Source: Anaerococcus nagyae (GTDB lineage Bacteria; Bacillota; Clostridia; Tissierellales; Peptoniphilaceae). From it: DNA of 64,000 bases. Position 1 is the stretch's first letter, and each line of letters opens with the position of its first letter. Below, piece after piece: positions 8,198 to 17,174 of this stretch. The stretch spans positions 1-64,000 of the forward strand of contig NZ_JAGGLS010000006.1 of assembly GCF_017874535.1 (NCBI RefSeq), read 5' to 3'. The translations under genes and the position numbers were made by a program. The notes under the pieces were generated by a model. It was not told the DNA's origin, searched no databases, and saw only the letters and a program-made list of their open reading frames with translations.

Positions 8198-9553
8198 TCA
8201 TGATAGTTTTTTAACCTCTTGAATGATAATATCTAATCCCTTATCTATCTGTTTAAAATCAAGCTTAGCAAATCCAATCAAAAACTTATTTTCATATCCT
8301 TTTTTATCATAAGTATAGCCATTTATAGGCTTGATTTTAACTCCCTTTTCTCTTAAATTTTTTATTAATATTGTATTATCAACTGGTATAGTTTCTATAA
8401 CAAAGGATATACCAGGATTAGTTGATAATATTTTTATATAATTTGAGTCTTTAAGCTTTTCCATAATAAAATCATACTTTCTAGAATAAAGAACTCTCAT
8501 TCTATTAACCTGTTTTTCAAAATATCCTCTATCAATAAAGTAAGAAACAGCTTCTTGAACAAAATTAGATACAGAGCATCTTAAAATCTGGAGCTTATCA
8601 TCATGCTCTCTAACTATATGTTTAGGTAAAACCATATAACTAATCCTTACAGCAGGACTTATAGTTCTAGAAAAATTACCAAAGTATATAACCTTATCAT
8701 TTATATCCATAGCCATTAACGGATAAATTTTATCTAGTTTGTATTTAAATTCTGCATCATAATCATTTTCTATTATGTATCTACTATCTTTTTCATTGGC
8801 CCAATTAAGCAATGATACCCTTGTATGATAATCCATAAAGTATGTAAGAGGAAATTGTCTTGCTGGAGTAACAACTGGTAAATCTATTCTTCTATCTATA
8901 TTTCTAACAATAACTCCATTAGTACTTATATCCATTGGGAGATTATCTATATTAATAAAAATAGAATTGGAAGTGTATTGATAGCTAGGATTCTCAAATC
9001 CAAATACTTTATTTGGGAAAATTAATCTAACTATCATTAGTAGCTCATAAGATCCAGGAGCAATTATTATTTGATCTTCATCTATATGTATATTTCTAGC
9101 AGCACTAAGATGTTTTTTTATCGAATATCTTAAATTATAACTGCCTTTAGGATCATCCTGACTTATAATATCCATATCTTTAGAATTTATGGTATTTTTA
9201 AAAGACAGACCCAAATTCTTATAGTCAAAATATTTATTACCTACACCACTAAATGAAAAATCATATTTTAATGGTAAAGCTTCATGTATATCTTTCTCAT
9301 GAGAATCCATATTTTTGATACTCTTATTTAGAGGATCTATTCTACTAACAAAATAACCATTCCTATAATCAGAATAAATGAGTCCTTCTATTTCTAAAAG
9401 TTCATAAGCATGAATTACTGAATTTTTTGAGATTCCAGCACTAGTAGAAAGATTTCTTATAGATGGAAGTTTATGATTTTCCTTGTATGTTCCATTTAAT
9501 ATTTTTTCTTTAATATCTATGTAAACTTTTTCGTAAATAAAACTACTACTCAT
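8198..9553 (-). CDS. pdxR: MocR-type transcriptional regulator of PLP synthesis (PdxR-like)
   Basis: The 451-residue protein fuses an N-terminal GntR winged helix (about residues 5-70, with the typical LPSIRNLS helix) to an aminotransferase-like domain. It is divergent from pdxS with an 81-base shared control region, the standard arrangement for PdxR, which senses pyridoxal phosphate and controls pdxS. An oddity: the segment that normally reads FSK, with the lysine that binds PLP as a Schiff base, reads FGNFSRTISP here, so Arg296 (codon AGA) replaces the lysine. The rest of that motif, including AVRISYMVLP, is intact. It may bind PLP without a covalent link, or sense something else. Confidence 0.8.
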   Translation of the reverse strand: MSSSFIYEKVYIDIKEKILNGTYKENHKLPSIRNLSTSAGISKNSVIHAYELLEIEGLIYSDYRNGYFVSRIDPLNKSIKNMDSHEKDIHEALPLKYDFSFSGVGNKYFDYKNLGLSFKNTINSKDMDIISQDDPKGSYNLRYSIKKHLSAARNIHIDEDQIIIAPGSYELLMIVRLIFPNKVFGFENPSYQYTSNSIFINIDNLPMDISTNGVIVRNIDRRIDLPVVTPARQFPLTYFMDYHTRVSLLNWANEKDSRYIIENDYDAEFKYKLDKIYPLMAMDINDKVIYFGNFSRTISPAVRISYMVLPKHIVREHDDKLQILRCSVSNFVQEAVSYFIDRGYFEKQVNRMRVLYSRKYDFIMEKLKDSNYIKILSTNPGISFVIETIPVDNTILIKNLREKGVKIKPINGYTYDKKGYENKFLIGFAKLDFKQIDKGLDIIIQEVKKLS

Positions 9554-9634
9554 TTAGCTGTATCCTTTTTTTATTTTTATTTTGTCACTTTTAATTATAT
9601 TATACTTGATTTAGAATTAAGCTAGGAGGTAGAA

Positions 9635-10486
9635 ATGGCATTTGAATCAATCAATAATAACTTAAAATCAGGCGTTATAATGGATGTAATAAACGTCGAA
9701 CAAGCTAAAATAGCAGAAGATGCTGGCGCTGTAGCAGTTATGGCTCTAGAAAGAGTACCAGCTGACATTAGAGCAGCAGGAGGCGTGTCCAGAATGAGTG
9801 ATCCAGAGATGATATTAAAAATTAAAGATTCTGTATCAATTCCGGTAATGGCTAAAGTTAGAATCGGACATTTTGTAGAAGCACAAATTTTAGAAGCTCT
9901 TGGCATTGATTACATAGATGAATCAGAAGTATTAACACCAGCAGATGATTTTAATCATATTGATAAAAAGGTTTTCAAGACTCCGTTTGTCTGTGGAGCA
10001 AGAAATTTATCTGAAGCACTCAGAAGGATCAAAGAGGGTGCAGCAATGATTAGAACAAAAGGAGAAGCTGGTACAGGTGATGTGGTTCAAGCTGTAAGAC
10101 ATTTAAGAACTATTACTACACAAATGGCTGAAGTTGCTGCTTTAAGAGACGATCAGTTATACACAAAAGCTAAAGAACTTGAAGTTGACTATGAACTTTT
10201 AAAATATGTTAAAGAACACAAAAAACTTCCAGTACTTAACTTCTCAGCAGGAGGGGTCGCAACTCCAGCAGATGCAGCTTTAATGAGACAGCTTGGAGCT
10301 GAAGGTGTTTTTGTTGGTAGTGGTATCTTTAAATCTGGTGATCCAGAAAAAAGAGCTAAAGCAATAGTAAAAGCAGTAGCAAACTATGATGATCCAAAAG
10401 TTTTATTAGAAGTATCTAAAAACCTAGGTGAAGCCATGGTTGGAATTAACAAAGACGAAATCGAACAAATAATGGAATTAAGATAA
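9635..10486 (+). CDS. pdxS: Pyridoxal 5'-phosphate synthase, lyase subunit
   Basis: PdxS builds PLP from ribose 5-phosphate, glyceraldehyde 3-phosphate and ammonia. Motifs include [18 protein letters not shown], Lys74 in MAKVRIGHF (the Schiff-base lysine) and Lys142 in [12 protein letters not shown]. The length of 283 residues is near normal; the usual C-terminal tail is short. An AGGAGG ribosome site stands before the ATG. The glutaminase partner pdxT does not follow; instead the tryptophanase-family gene follows after 14 bases, so PLP is made beside a major PLP consumer. pdxT may be elsewhere, or the enzyme may use free ammonia. Confidence 0.94.
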   Translation: MAFESINNNLKSGVIMDVINVEQAKIAEDAGAVAVMALERVPADIRAAGGVSRMSDPEMILKIKDSVSIPVMAKVRIGHFVEAQILEALGIDYIDESEVLTPADDFNHIDKKVFKTPFVCGARNLSEALRRIKEGAAMIRTKGEAGTGDVVQAVRHLRTITTQMAEVAALRDDQLYTKAKELEVDYELLKYVKEHKKLPVLNFSAGGVATPADAALMRQLGAEGVFVGSGIFKSGDPEKRAKAIVKAVANYDDPKVLLEVSKNLGEAMVGINKDEIEQIMELR

Positions 10487-10500
10487 AAGGAGATTAAATT

Positions 10501-12141
10501 ATGACTAAAGAATACAAATTAAACGTACCTACACCAAAATCTTTCTCATTTGTAAAAAGAGATATTCAAAATGTTACTATCGAACAACGTGAAGAAGCAT
10601 TAAAAAGAACCCACTACAACGAATTTGCTTTCCCAGCTGGTATGCTTACAGTAGATATGTTATCAGACTCTGGTACTACAGCAATGAATGATAGACAATG
10701 GGCTGCAATGTTCATGGGTGATGAATCCTACGGAAGAAATAATGGTTACTACGTACTTCTAGAAGCATTTAGAGATTGTTTTGAAAGAGGAGATGACCAA
10801 AAAAGACCAGTAGATATGATTTTATCTGGTGAAAAAGATATTGATAAATTAATGGACGAACTTTACCTTTGCGAATACGAAGGTGGTTTATTCAACGGTG
10901 GAGCTGCTCAATTAGAAAGACCAAATACTTTCATAATGCCACAAGGCCGTGCCGCTGAATCAGTATTATTTGAAATCGTTAAAAAAATCTTAGCAGATAG
11001 ATATCCTGATAAACAATTTGTAATTCCTTCTAATGGTCACTTTGATACAACAGAAGGTAATATCAAACAAATGGGATCTATTCCAAGAAACCTTTATAAC
11101 AAAGACTTACTATTAGAAGTTCCTGAAGGTGGAGAATACGAAGTAAACCCATTCAAAGGTGACATGGATATCGACAAACTTAGAGAACTAATAGAAAAAG
11201 TAGGTCCAGAAAATGTACCACTTATTTATACAACAATTACAAATAATACAGTTTGTGGACAAGCTGTTTCAATGAAATCTATCAAAGCAACCGCTGAAGT
11301 TGCAAAAGAATATGACATTCCATTCATGTTTGATGCTGCTAGATGGGCAGAAAACTGCTACTTTATTAAAGAGAACGAAGAAGGATACAAAGATAAATCA
11401 ATCCCAGAAATAGCTAAAGAAATGTTCTCATACTGCGATGGATTTACTGCATCTCTTAAAAAAGATGGTCACGCAAACATGGGTGGTGTATTAGCATTTA
11501 GAGATAAAGGAACATTCTGGAGAAAATTCTCTGACTTTGATGAAAATGGTAATGTAACAAACGATGTAGGAATTAAAATTAAAGTAAAACAAATTTCATC
11601 ATACGGTAACGATTCATACGGTGGTATGAGTGGTCACGATATTATGGCATTAACAGTTGGTCTATATCAATGCTGTGATTTCAACTACCTTGAAGAAAGA
11701 GTTGGTCAATGTAACTACCTAGCAAAAGGATTCTACGATGCAGGAGTTAAGGGTGTTGTACTTCCAGCTGGTGGACACGGAGTTTACATCAACATGGACG
11801 AATTCTTTGACGGCAAAAGAGGACATGATACATTTGCCGGAGAAGGTTTCAGCTTAGAGCTTATCAGAAGATACGGTATAAGAGTATCAGAACTAGGTGA
11901 CTATTCAATGGAATATGATCTAAAAACTCCAGAACAACAAGAAGAATTAGTAAACGTTGTAAGATTTGCAATCAACCGTAGCATGTACTCAAAAGAACAC
12001 TTAGACTATGTAATTGCTGCTGTAAAAGCTCTATATGAAGATAGAGAATCTATTCCAAACATGAGAATTACAGCTGGTCATGAACTACCAATGAGACACT
12101 TCCACGCATTCCTTGAACCATATCCAAACGAAGAAAAATAA
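10501..12141 (+). CDS. tnaA: Tryptophanase / tyrosine phenol-lyase family beta-eliminating lyase
   Basis: A PLP-dependent lyase that splits an aromatic amino acid into the ring (indole or phenol), pyruvate and ammonia. The PLP lysine lies in SLKKDGHANMGG (Lys320/321), and FDAARWAEN contains the aspartate that contacts the cofactor nitrogen. At 546 residues it is longer than the E. coli enzymes (about 455-470). I favour tryptophanase because two NSS symporters flank it, but tyrosine phenol-lyase is not excluded by sequence alone. It has a good AAAGGAG site, shares a transcript with pdxS, and is codon-rich in preferred codons, suggesting high expression. Confidence 0.85.
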   Translation: MTKEYKLNVPTPKSFSFVKRDIQNVTIEQREEALKRTHYNEFAFPAGMLTVDMLSDSGTTAMNDRQWAAMFMGDESYGRNNGYYVLLEAFRDCFERGDDQKRPVDMILSGEKDIDKLMDELYLCEYEGGLFNGGAAQLERPNTFIMPQGRAAESVLFEIVKKILADRYPDKQFVIPSNGHFDTTEGNIKQMGSIPRNLYNKDLLLEVPEGGEYEVNPFKGDMDIDKLRELIEKVGPENVPLIYTTITNNTVCGQAVSMKSIKATAEVAKEYDIPFMFDAARWAENCYFIKENEEGYKDKSIPEIAKEMFSYCDGFTASLKKDGHANMGGVLAFRDKGTFWRKFSDFDENGNVTNDVGIKIKVKQISSYGNDSYGGMSGHDIMALTVGLYQCCDFNYLEERVGQCNYLAKGFYDAGVKGVVLPAGGHGVYINMDEFFDGKRGHDTFAGEGFSLELIRRYGIRVSELGDYSMEYDLKTPEQQEELVNVVRFAINRSMYSKEHLDYVIAAVKALYEDRESIPNMRITAGHELPMRHFHAFLEPYPNEEK

Positions 12142-12152
12142 TAAGTAAATGG

Positions 12153-12185
12153 CTAATAACTCCCAGTTTAACTGGGAGATATTAG
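12153..12185 (+). other. Intercistronic hairpin between the lyase and symporter genes
   Basis: CTAATAACTCCCAGT pairs with ACTGGGAGATATTAG to form a strong stem with a tiny loop just after the lyase stop codon. No run of T follows, so it is not a standard terminator. It may be a processing or stability element that lowers expression of the downstream symporter relative to the lyase, or a partial terminator. Confidence 0.6.
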
Positions 12186-12209
12186 TATATATAAATGAGG
12201 TGTTTTAAT

Positions 12210-13550
12210 ATGACTGACAATACAGTAAAACAAAGAGATGGATTCACCAGTAAGTGGGGCTTTATACTAGCTTGTATAGGTTCAGCAGTAGGAATGGGAA
12301 ACCTTTGGAGATTCCCAGTAATGGTATCATTATTTGGCGGTATGACTTTCTTAATCCCATATTTTATATTTGTTATCCTTATTGGATCTACAGGGGTAAT
12401 CGAAGAATTCTCATTAGGAAGACTAGCTCAAGCAGGACCTGTTGGAGCTTTTGGTTATTGTACAGGTACAAAAGGAAATAAAGAAACTGGAAGAAAATTA
12501 GGTATCATTCCAGTTTTAGGTTCTATGGCACTTGCTATAGGATACACTTGTGTTATGGGTTGGATTTTTAAATATACATGGCTTGCCATAAATGGCACAC
12601 TATCAGGCTTTGGTGGAGACATGGGTACTATCGCTGGAACATTTGAATCCACTGCCACATCTTTCGGTAATAACATTTGGCTTATAATTGCTGGAATCGT
12701 TTCCTTATTTATAATGTCTATGGGAGTTGCAGATGGTATAGAAAAAGCTAACAAATTCATGATGCCAATACTGTTTTTATTACTAGTAGGACTTGGCATA
12801 TATGTAGCACTTCAACCAAACGCAAGTAATGGATTTAAATACACATTTACAGTAAATCCTGATATGCTTAAAGATCCAAAACTTTGGATATTTGCCTTTG
12901 GTCAAGCATTCTTTTCCCTATCTATAGCCGGCAATGGTTCAGTCATATATGGCTCTTACCTACCAAAATCAGAAGACCTTCCAAGTTCAGCTAGAAACGT
13001 TGCTATATTTGATACAATCTCAGCACTAGTTGCAGCTTTAGTAATCATCCCAGCTATGGCAGTTGGTGGCGCAGAACTAAGTGAGGGTGGTCCTGGACTT
13101 ATGTTTATATATCTTGTAAACGTATTCAACCAAATGTCCGGTGGTAGGATAATTATGATGGTATTCTACATAGCTGTGCTATTTGCTGGTGTATCATCTA
13201 TCATTAACCTTTATGAAGCTCCTGTAGCTTATTTACAAGAAGAATTCAACTTTGAAAGACCAAAAGCAGCTGCTACTATAAATATTATAGGTATCATAGT
13301 AGCCATATTTATTCAAGGTATAGTTGGCGAATGGATGGATGCTGTTAGTATCTACGTAGCTCCACTAGGTGCTCTTCTAGCAGGTGTAATGTTCTTCTGG
13401 GTGCTTGATGAAAAAACAGCTCTTGCTGAAGTTAACCTCGGACGTAAAAAACCAATCGGTAATTGGTTTATACCATTAGGTAAATACTTATACTGTGCTA
13501 TGGCAATAATTGCTCTAATAGCAGGAGCTATACTTGGCGGTATTGGTTGA
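12210..13550 (+). CDS. Sodium-dependent amino-acid symporter, NSS family (second copy)
   Basis: This is the paralogue of the transporter at 6771-8126, with the same signature (GSAVGMGNLWRFP) and the same C-terminal GGIG. The ATG at 12195 overlaps the ribosome site GAGGTG, so I start at the ATG at 12210, giving 446 residues. It is in line with pdxS and the lyase gene and probably supplies the lyase with its amino-acid substrate, by analogy with tnaA-tnaB operons. Sequence alone does not prove tryptophan. Confidence 0.88.
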   Translation: MTDNTVKQRDGFTSKWGFILACIGSAVGMGNLWRFPVMVSLFGGMTFLIPYFIFVILIGSTGVIEEFSLGRLAQAGPVGAFGYCTGTKGNKETGRKLGIIPVLGSMALAIGYTCVMGWIFKYTWLAINGTLSGFGGDMGTIAGTFESTATSFGNNIWLIIAGIVSLFIMSMGVADGIEKANKFMMPILFLLLVGLGIYVALQPNASNGFKYTFTVNPDMLKDPKLWIFAFGQAFFSLSIAGNGSVIYGSYLPKSEDLPSSARNVAIFDTISALVAALVIIPAMAVGGAELSEGGPGLMFIYLVNVFNQMSGGRIIMMVFYIAVLFAGVSSIINLYEAPVAYLQEEFNFERPKAAATINIIGIIVAIFIQGIVGEWMDAVSIYVAPLGALLAGVMFFWVLDEKTALAEVNLGRKKPIGNWFIPLGKYLYCAMAIIALIAGAILGGIG

Positions 13551-13616
13551 GTAAATTTAATAAAATTTACTAAAAAAACAGTTTAATTTACAGATAAATG
13601 AAGTCCTAATAATTTA

Positions 13617-13650
13617 AAGAGGCATTGCTGATATATTTCAGTAATGCCTC
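13617..13650. terminator. Bidirectional terminator between the symporter and pepF
   Basis: AGAGGCATT-GCTGA pairs with TCAGT-AATGCCTCT. It lies between two convergent genes, with a T-rich tail on the plus strand and A-rich sequence on the other side, so it can serve both. Confidence 0.75.
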
Positions 13651-13659
13651 TCTTATTTC

Positions 13660-15441
13660 TTACATTATCGCTTTTCTTAAATCTCTTAGAGCTTCTCTTG
13701 CTACATCCATAGCCTTTTGCATAGCATCTTTACTTGTCATATCAACACCTGCTTTTTTAAGGACATCTATTGGATACTCACTTTCTCCAGCTTTTAGATA
13801 ATCTAAATAAGCTTTTCTATCTTCATCTGTTCCTTTTAGGATTTTTTGGCTTAGTGCTACCGCTGACATAAAGCCTGTTGCATATTGGAATACGTAATAG
13901 AACATATAAAAATGTGGTATTCTAGACCATTCTGTTGAGATATATTCGTCAACATCTATGTCCTTGCCAAAATAATCACGGTTTAGGTCACCGTAGATTT
14001 TATCAAGTCTTGCTGCTGGGATTGGCTCTCCATTTGCTACTAGTTTATTTACCTCGTGTTCAAATTCAGCAAATAATGTTTGTCTAAATACTGTAGATTT
14101 GAATTGATTTACAAAGTAATCTAATAGATATGCTGTTTCTTCTTCACTTTGACTATTCTCCAACATATAATCTAACAATAATAACTCATTTGTTGTAGAT
14201 GCAATTTCTGCTAAAAATATAGAGTATGACCCGTAAATAAATGGCTGAGTCTTCCTTGTATAATATGAATGCATAGAATGTCCAAGTTCATGAGCTATAG
14301 TAAATACATCACCTATACTATCTGTATGGTTAAGTAAGATGTATGGTTGGGTATCATACGATCCTGATGAATAAGCACCACTTCTCTTTCCTTCATTTGG
14401 CATAACATCAAACCATCTTTGCTCAAATCCCTTTCGAGCAACTTTTACGTATTCTTCACCTAATGGTTTTATTGCTTCTAGAACTATATCGCGAGCTTCA
14501 TCAAATTCTATCTTTCTATCATAATCTTTTACAAGTGGAACATAGATATCATGGAATCCTAAATCATCAACACCTAAGAAATTTTTTCTCAATGTTGTGT
14601 AGTTTCTATGAATATCCATATTATCGTGTACTACTTCTAATAAGTTATCATATATTTCTTCATCAAGATTATTAACAGATAGGCTCATCTGACGTGCTGA
14701 GTCATATCCTCTAATCTTAGAAACTATATTGTGGCTTGTAATCTCTCCATCAAGTAATGAAGCTGCTGTATTTTCAAATTGCTTATATACTCCATAATAA
14801 GTTTCATAAACTCTGCGTCTAAAATCTCTATCCTTATCTTCTTCAAGTAGTGTAAAGTTTGCATCAGATAAAGAAACCTCTTCCCCATCTTTCTCTACAG
14901 ATGGAAATTTCATATCTGCATTAGAGAAAATCATATAAGTTGTCACAGGATTTTCCCTTAATTTAGAAAAGCTTGCTATTATCTTTTCTTGATCTTCACT
15001 TAATACATGGTCTTTACTTCTAAATAAATCTTCAAAATAGTGATCATATACTTTAAGTTCTTCTTTTTCTTCTAATAGTGATTTAATTTTCTCATAATCT
15101 TCCCCAAGAATTTCTGGTGTTATAAAAGATAACTTTTGAGATATTTCTGAATCTACTATAGATATAGTTTGAGTCATTTCTTGATATTTGCTAACCCTTG
15201 TATCCTCATCGCTTTTTAAACTTGCGTAAACTCCAGCCTTATAAAGTTTTCTCATTAAGTTCTCATAATCTTTTAAGAAGTCCAGGAGACTGTCAGCATT
15301 TTCTGTAATTTTCCCCTTATATTTTCTCAATTGCTCTGCAAGATCTTTACTTTCATCTATATCTTTATAAAAATCTTCATCTTGTTTATAGATTAGGCTA
15401 GTATCCCAGGTTAATCTCTCTTCTACATCATTTCTTTCCAT
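13660..15441 (-). CDS. pepF: Oligoendopeptidase F (M3 family zinc metallopeptidase)
   Basis: A cytoplasmic peptidase that trims peptides of roughly 7-17 residues. The zinc motif HELGH is at 384-388 and the third ligand is the glutamate in FLAEIASTTNE about 25 residues later. The length of 593 residues matches the family. It has a good AAAGGAG site and follows a lipoprotein gene by 11 bases, so the two are likely cotranscribed with the rhomboid gene further upstream. In an amino-acid fermenter it would help recycle peptides. Confidence 0.94.
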   Translation of the reverse strand: MERNDVEERLTWDTSLIYKQDEDFYKDIDESKDLAEQLRKYKGKITENADSLLDFLKDYENLMRKLYKAGVYASLKSDEDTRVSKYQEMTQTISIVDSEISQKLSFITPEILGEDYEKIKSLLEEKEELKVYDHYFEDLFRSKDHVLSEDQEKIIASFSKLRENPVTTYMIFSNADMKFPSVEKDGEEVSLSDANFTLLEEDKDRDFRRRVYETYYGVYKQFENTAASLLDGEITSHNIVSKIRGYDSARQMSLSVNNLDEEIYDNLLEVVHDNMDIHRNYTTLRKNFLGVDDLGFHDIYVPLVKDYDRKIEFDEARDIVLEAIKPLGEEYVKVARKGFEQRWFDVMPNEGKRSGAYSSGSYDTQPYILLNHTDSIGDVFTIAHELGHSMHSYYTRKTQPFIYGSYSIFLAEIASTTNELLLLDYMLENSQSEEETAYLLDYFVNQFKSTVFRQTLFAEFEHEVNKLVANGEPIPAARLDKIYGDLNRDYFGKDIDVDEYISTEWSRIPHFYMFYYVFQYATGFMSAVALSQKILKGTDEDRKAYLDYLKAGESEYPIDVLKKAGVDMTSKDAMQKAMDVAREALRDLRKAIM

Positions 15442-15452
15442 AGTTATCTCCT

Positions 15453-16343
15453 TTATTTTTCTATATCTATATTCATTCCCATATTATCAGGATTAGAAGT
15501 AGTCTTCACAAGCAATAATCTGCTCTCATCTGTAATGTCAGGCAAATATCCGATATCAGCTTCTTTACCTTCTACTAAAGATGTTACAGGTCTTGATTTA
15601 ACCTTATAAACATCTAAAAGGCTCGGTAAGTAATCTCTTTCTGTTTCAATTCTATGTTTTATAGCTTCATTTATATTTCCACTTTCACTGTAATTAGGTA
15701 CTTCGATCATATCCCCAAGTCTTTCTACACTTGTAATTATATTATCAGTGGAATTTCTAAATAATAGATAATCCATAAGGCTCATATACCTATTAAAAAG
15801 ATAATAAGCGCTATATGTTTCCGTATTATCTACAGTTACCTGACTGACTAATAGCATAGAACCTGACTCAGACTCAATCTTATCATAAGAAACCATGGTT
15901 GTTAGATTATTAAAGCCAGCTACTGGCCCATACTCTCTTTCGGTAATACCATCACCTTTATCATAGGATAGTATAGAGGAAATCCCACCAGATTCTTGAA
16001 TAGACGGTTTTATGGAAATTCCTATTTGACTTTCTCCAATGTTCGTATCTATTATATTTCCAAGGCAGTCATTGAGGTTCATATTTTTTCCTGTTCTTCC
16101 TTTTCCATATATAGATATAAAGTCTAATCTTTCTTTAGAATTTTCTTTATCATCAGAACTATTCGATTTAACTTCTAAACTTTGATTACTATCAGCTGAA
16201 ATATACTTAACAGTAGGCATTTTAATATCAGAACTTTCTATAGGTTTATTCGCAGAAAGTTCCTTTTCAAAATCTTCTCTAGATTGAAAATCACAGGCTG
16301 ATAGGCTAACTATTAGTCCTAGAATTAATAAAACTTTTTTCAT
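15453..16343 (-). CDS. Predicted lipoprotein of unknown function
   Basis: The protein begins with a short signal peptide ending in the lipobox LSAC (Cys17) and continues as a 280-residue hydrophilic domain exposed outside the membrane. I recognise no domain. It abuts the rhomboid gene, with its ATG directly next to that stop codon, and precedes pepF, so the three form one transcription unit. A role with the rhomboid protease in envelope protein turnover is possible but only suggested by position. Confidence 0.8.
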   Translation of the reverse strand: MKKVLLILGLIVSLSACDFQSREDFEKELSANKPIESSDIKMPTVKYISADSNQSLEVKSNSSDDKENSKERLDFISIYGKGRTGKNMNLNDCLGNIIDTNIGESQIGISIKPSIQESGGISSILSYDKGDGITEREYGPVAGFNNLTTMVSYDKIESESGSMLLVSQVTVDNTETYSAYYLFNRYMSLMDYLLFRNSTDNIITSVERLGDMIEVPNYSESGNINEAIKHRIETERDYLPSLLDVYKVKSRPVTSLVEGKEADIGYLPDITDESRLLLVKTTSNPDNMGMNIDIEK

Positions 16344-17027
16344 CTATCCACCCATAGTCATTGACTTCATACCTATTCTTACAAATAAAATCATAATAAC
16401 TACAAAGGCTGCTATGGATATAGCTTGAGTACTTGTAGAAAGACTTCTATTTACTACTGGGAATATGCCAGAAAGAATTACACCTGCCAAAAGACCACCT
16501 AAATGACCTAATATACCTACACTTGGGCTTAGCAATGAATAGACTATATTAATAGCTATAACTGTAAGAAAGCTAGCACCAAAACTCCTTAAAATCTCAT
16601 CACCTCTATAATTGAGCATTATACCTAAAGCCAGACCAAACATCCCATAAAGGGATGTAGATGCACCAGCACTTATGGTATTAGGAGTCCCAAAGGCAAA
16701 AGTTAGAAGATTACCCATGATACCCGCTAGAAGATATATAATTAAAAAATTAATACTTCCATAGAGTCTTTCAAATACTGGCCCTAGCTGATACAAAAAA
16801 TACATATTAAATAAAATATGAGCAATACCTATGTGGATAAAGCTTGCAGTAAATAGTCTCCACCATTGGCCATTTGCTATAAGTCCCTTATGAACAGCTC
16901 CAAATCTTATAAGATTGGCTGTACTCTCGCTTCCTCCTGTGAAGGTCATAATAGCAAATACGGCTATATTTATTATCAGTAAAGCTCTAGTCACCTTGCT
17001 TTCTCCTAAATTCTTAAAATTATTCAT
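16344..17027 (-). CDS. Rhomboid family intramembrane serine protease
   Basis: A membrane protease that cuts substrates within the bilayer. The 227 residues carry the family pattern: HIGIAHILFN in the second membrane segment, the nucleophile Ser123 in GASTSLYG, and the catalytic His175 in GHLGGLLAG. About six or seven membrane segments are visible. It is the first gene of the unit with the lipoprotein and pepF. Confidence 0.92.
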   Translation of the reverse strand: MNNFKNLGESKVTRALLIINIAVFAIMTFTGGSESTANLIRFGAVHKGLIANGQWWRLFTASFIHIGIAHILFNMYFLYQLGPVFERLYGSINFLIIYLLAGIMGNLLTFAFGTPNTISAGASTSLYGMFGLALGIMLNYRGDEILRSFGASFLTVIAINIVYSLLSPSVGILGHLGGLLAGVILSGIFPVVNRSLSTSTQAISIAAFVVIMILFVRIGMKSMTMGG

Positions 17028-17174
17028 ACTTTAATTATACTTCTTTCTTTTTTTTGCTAAAGTGCACTCTTGTGGCTAAAATAACCTAATAAAAAAGTGA
17101 GATCATAAATAGTAAAATTTAAAGATGATGTTTTATTTAATAAACTTAATATCTTTATGATATTTTTACATATA

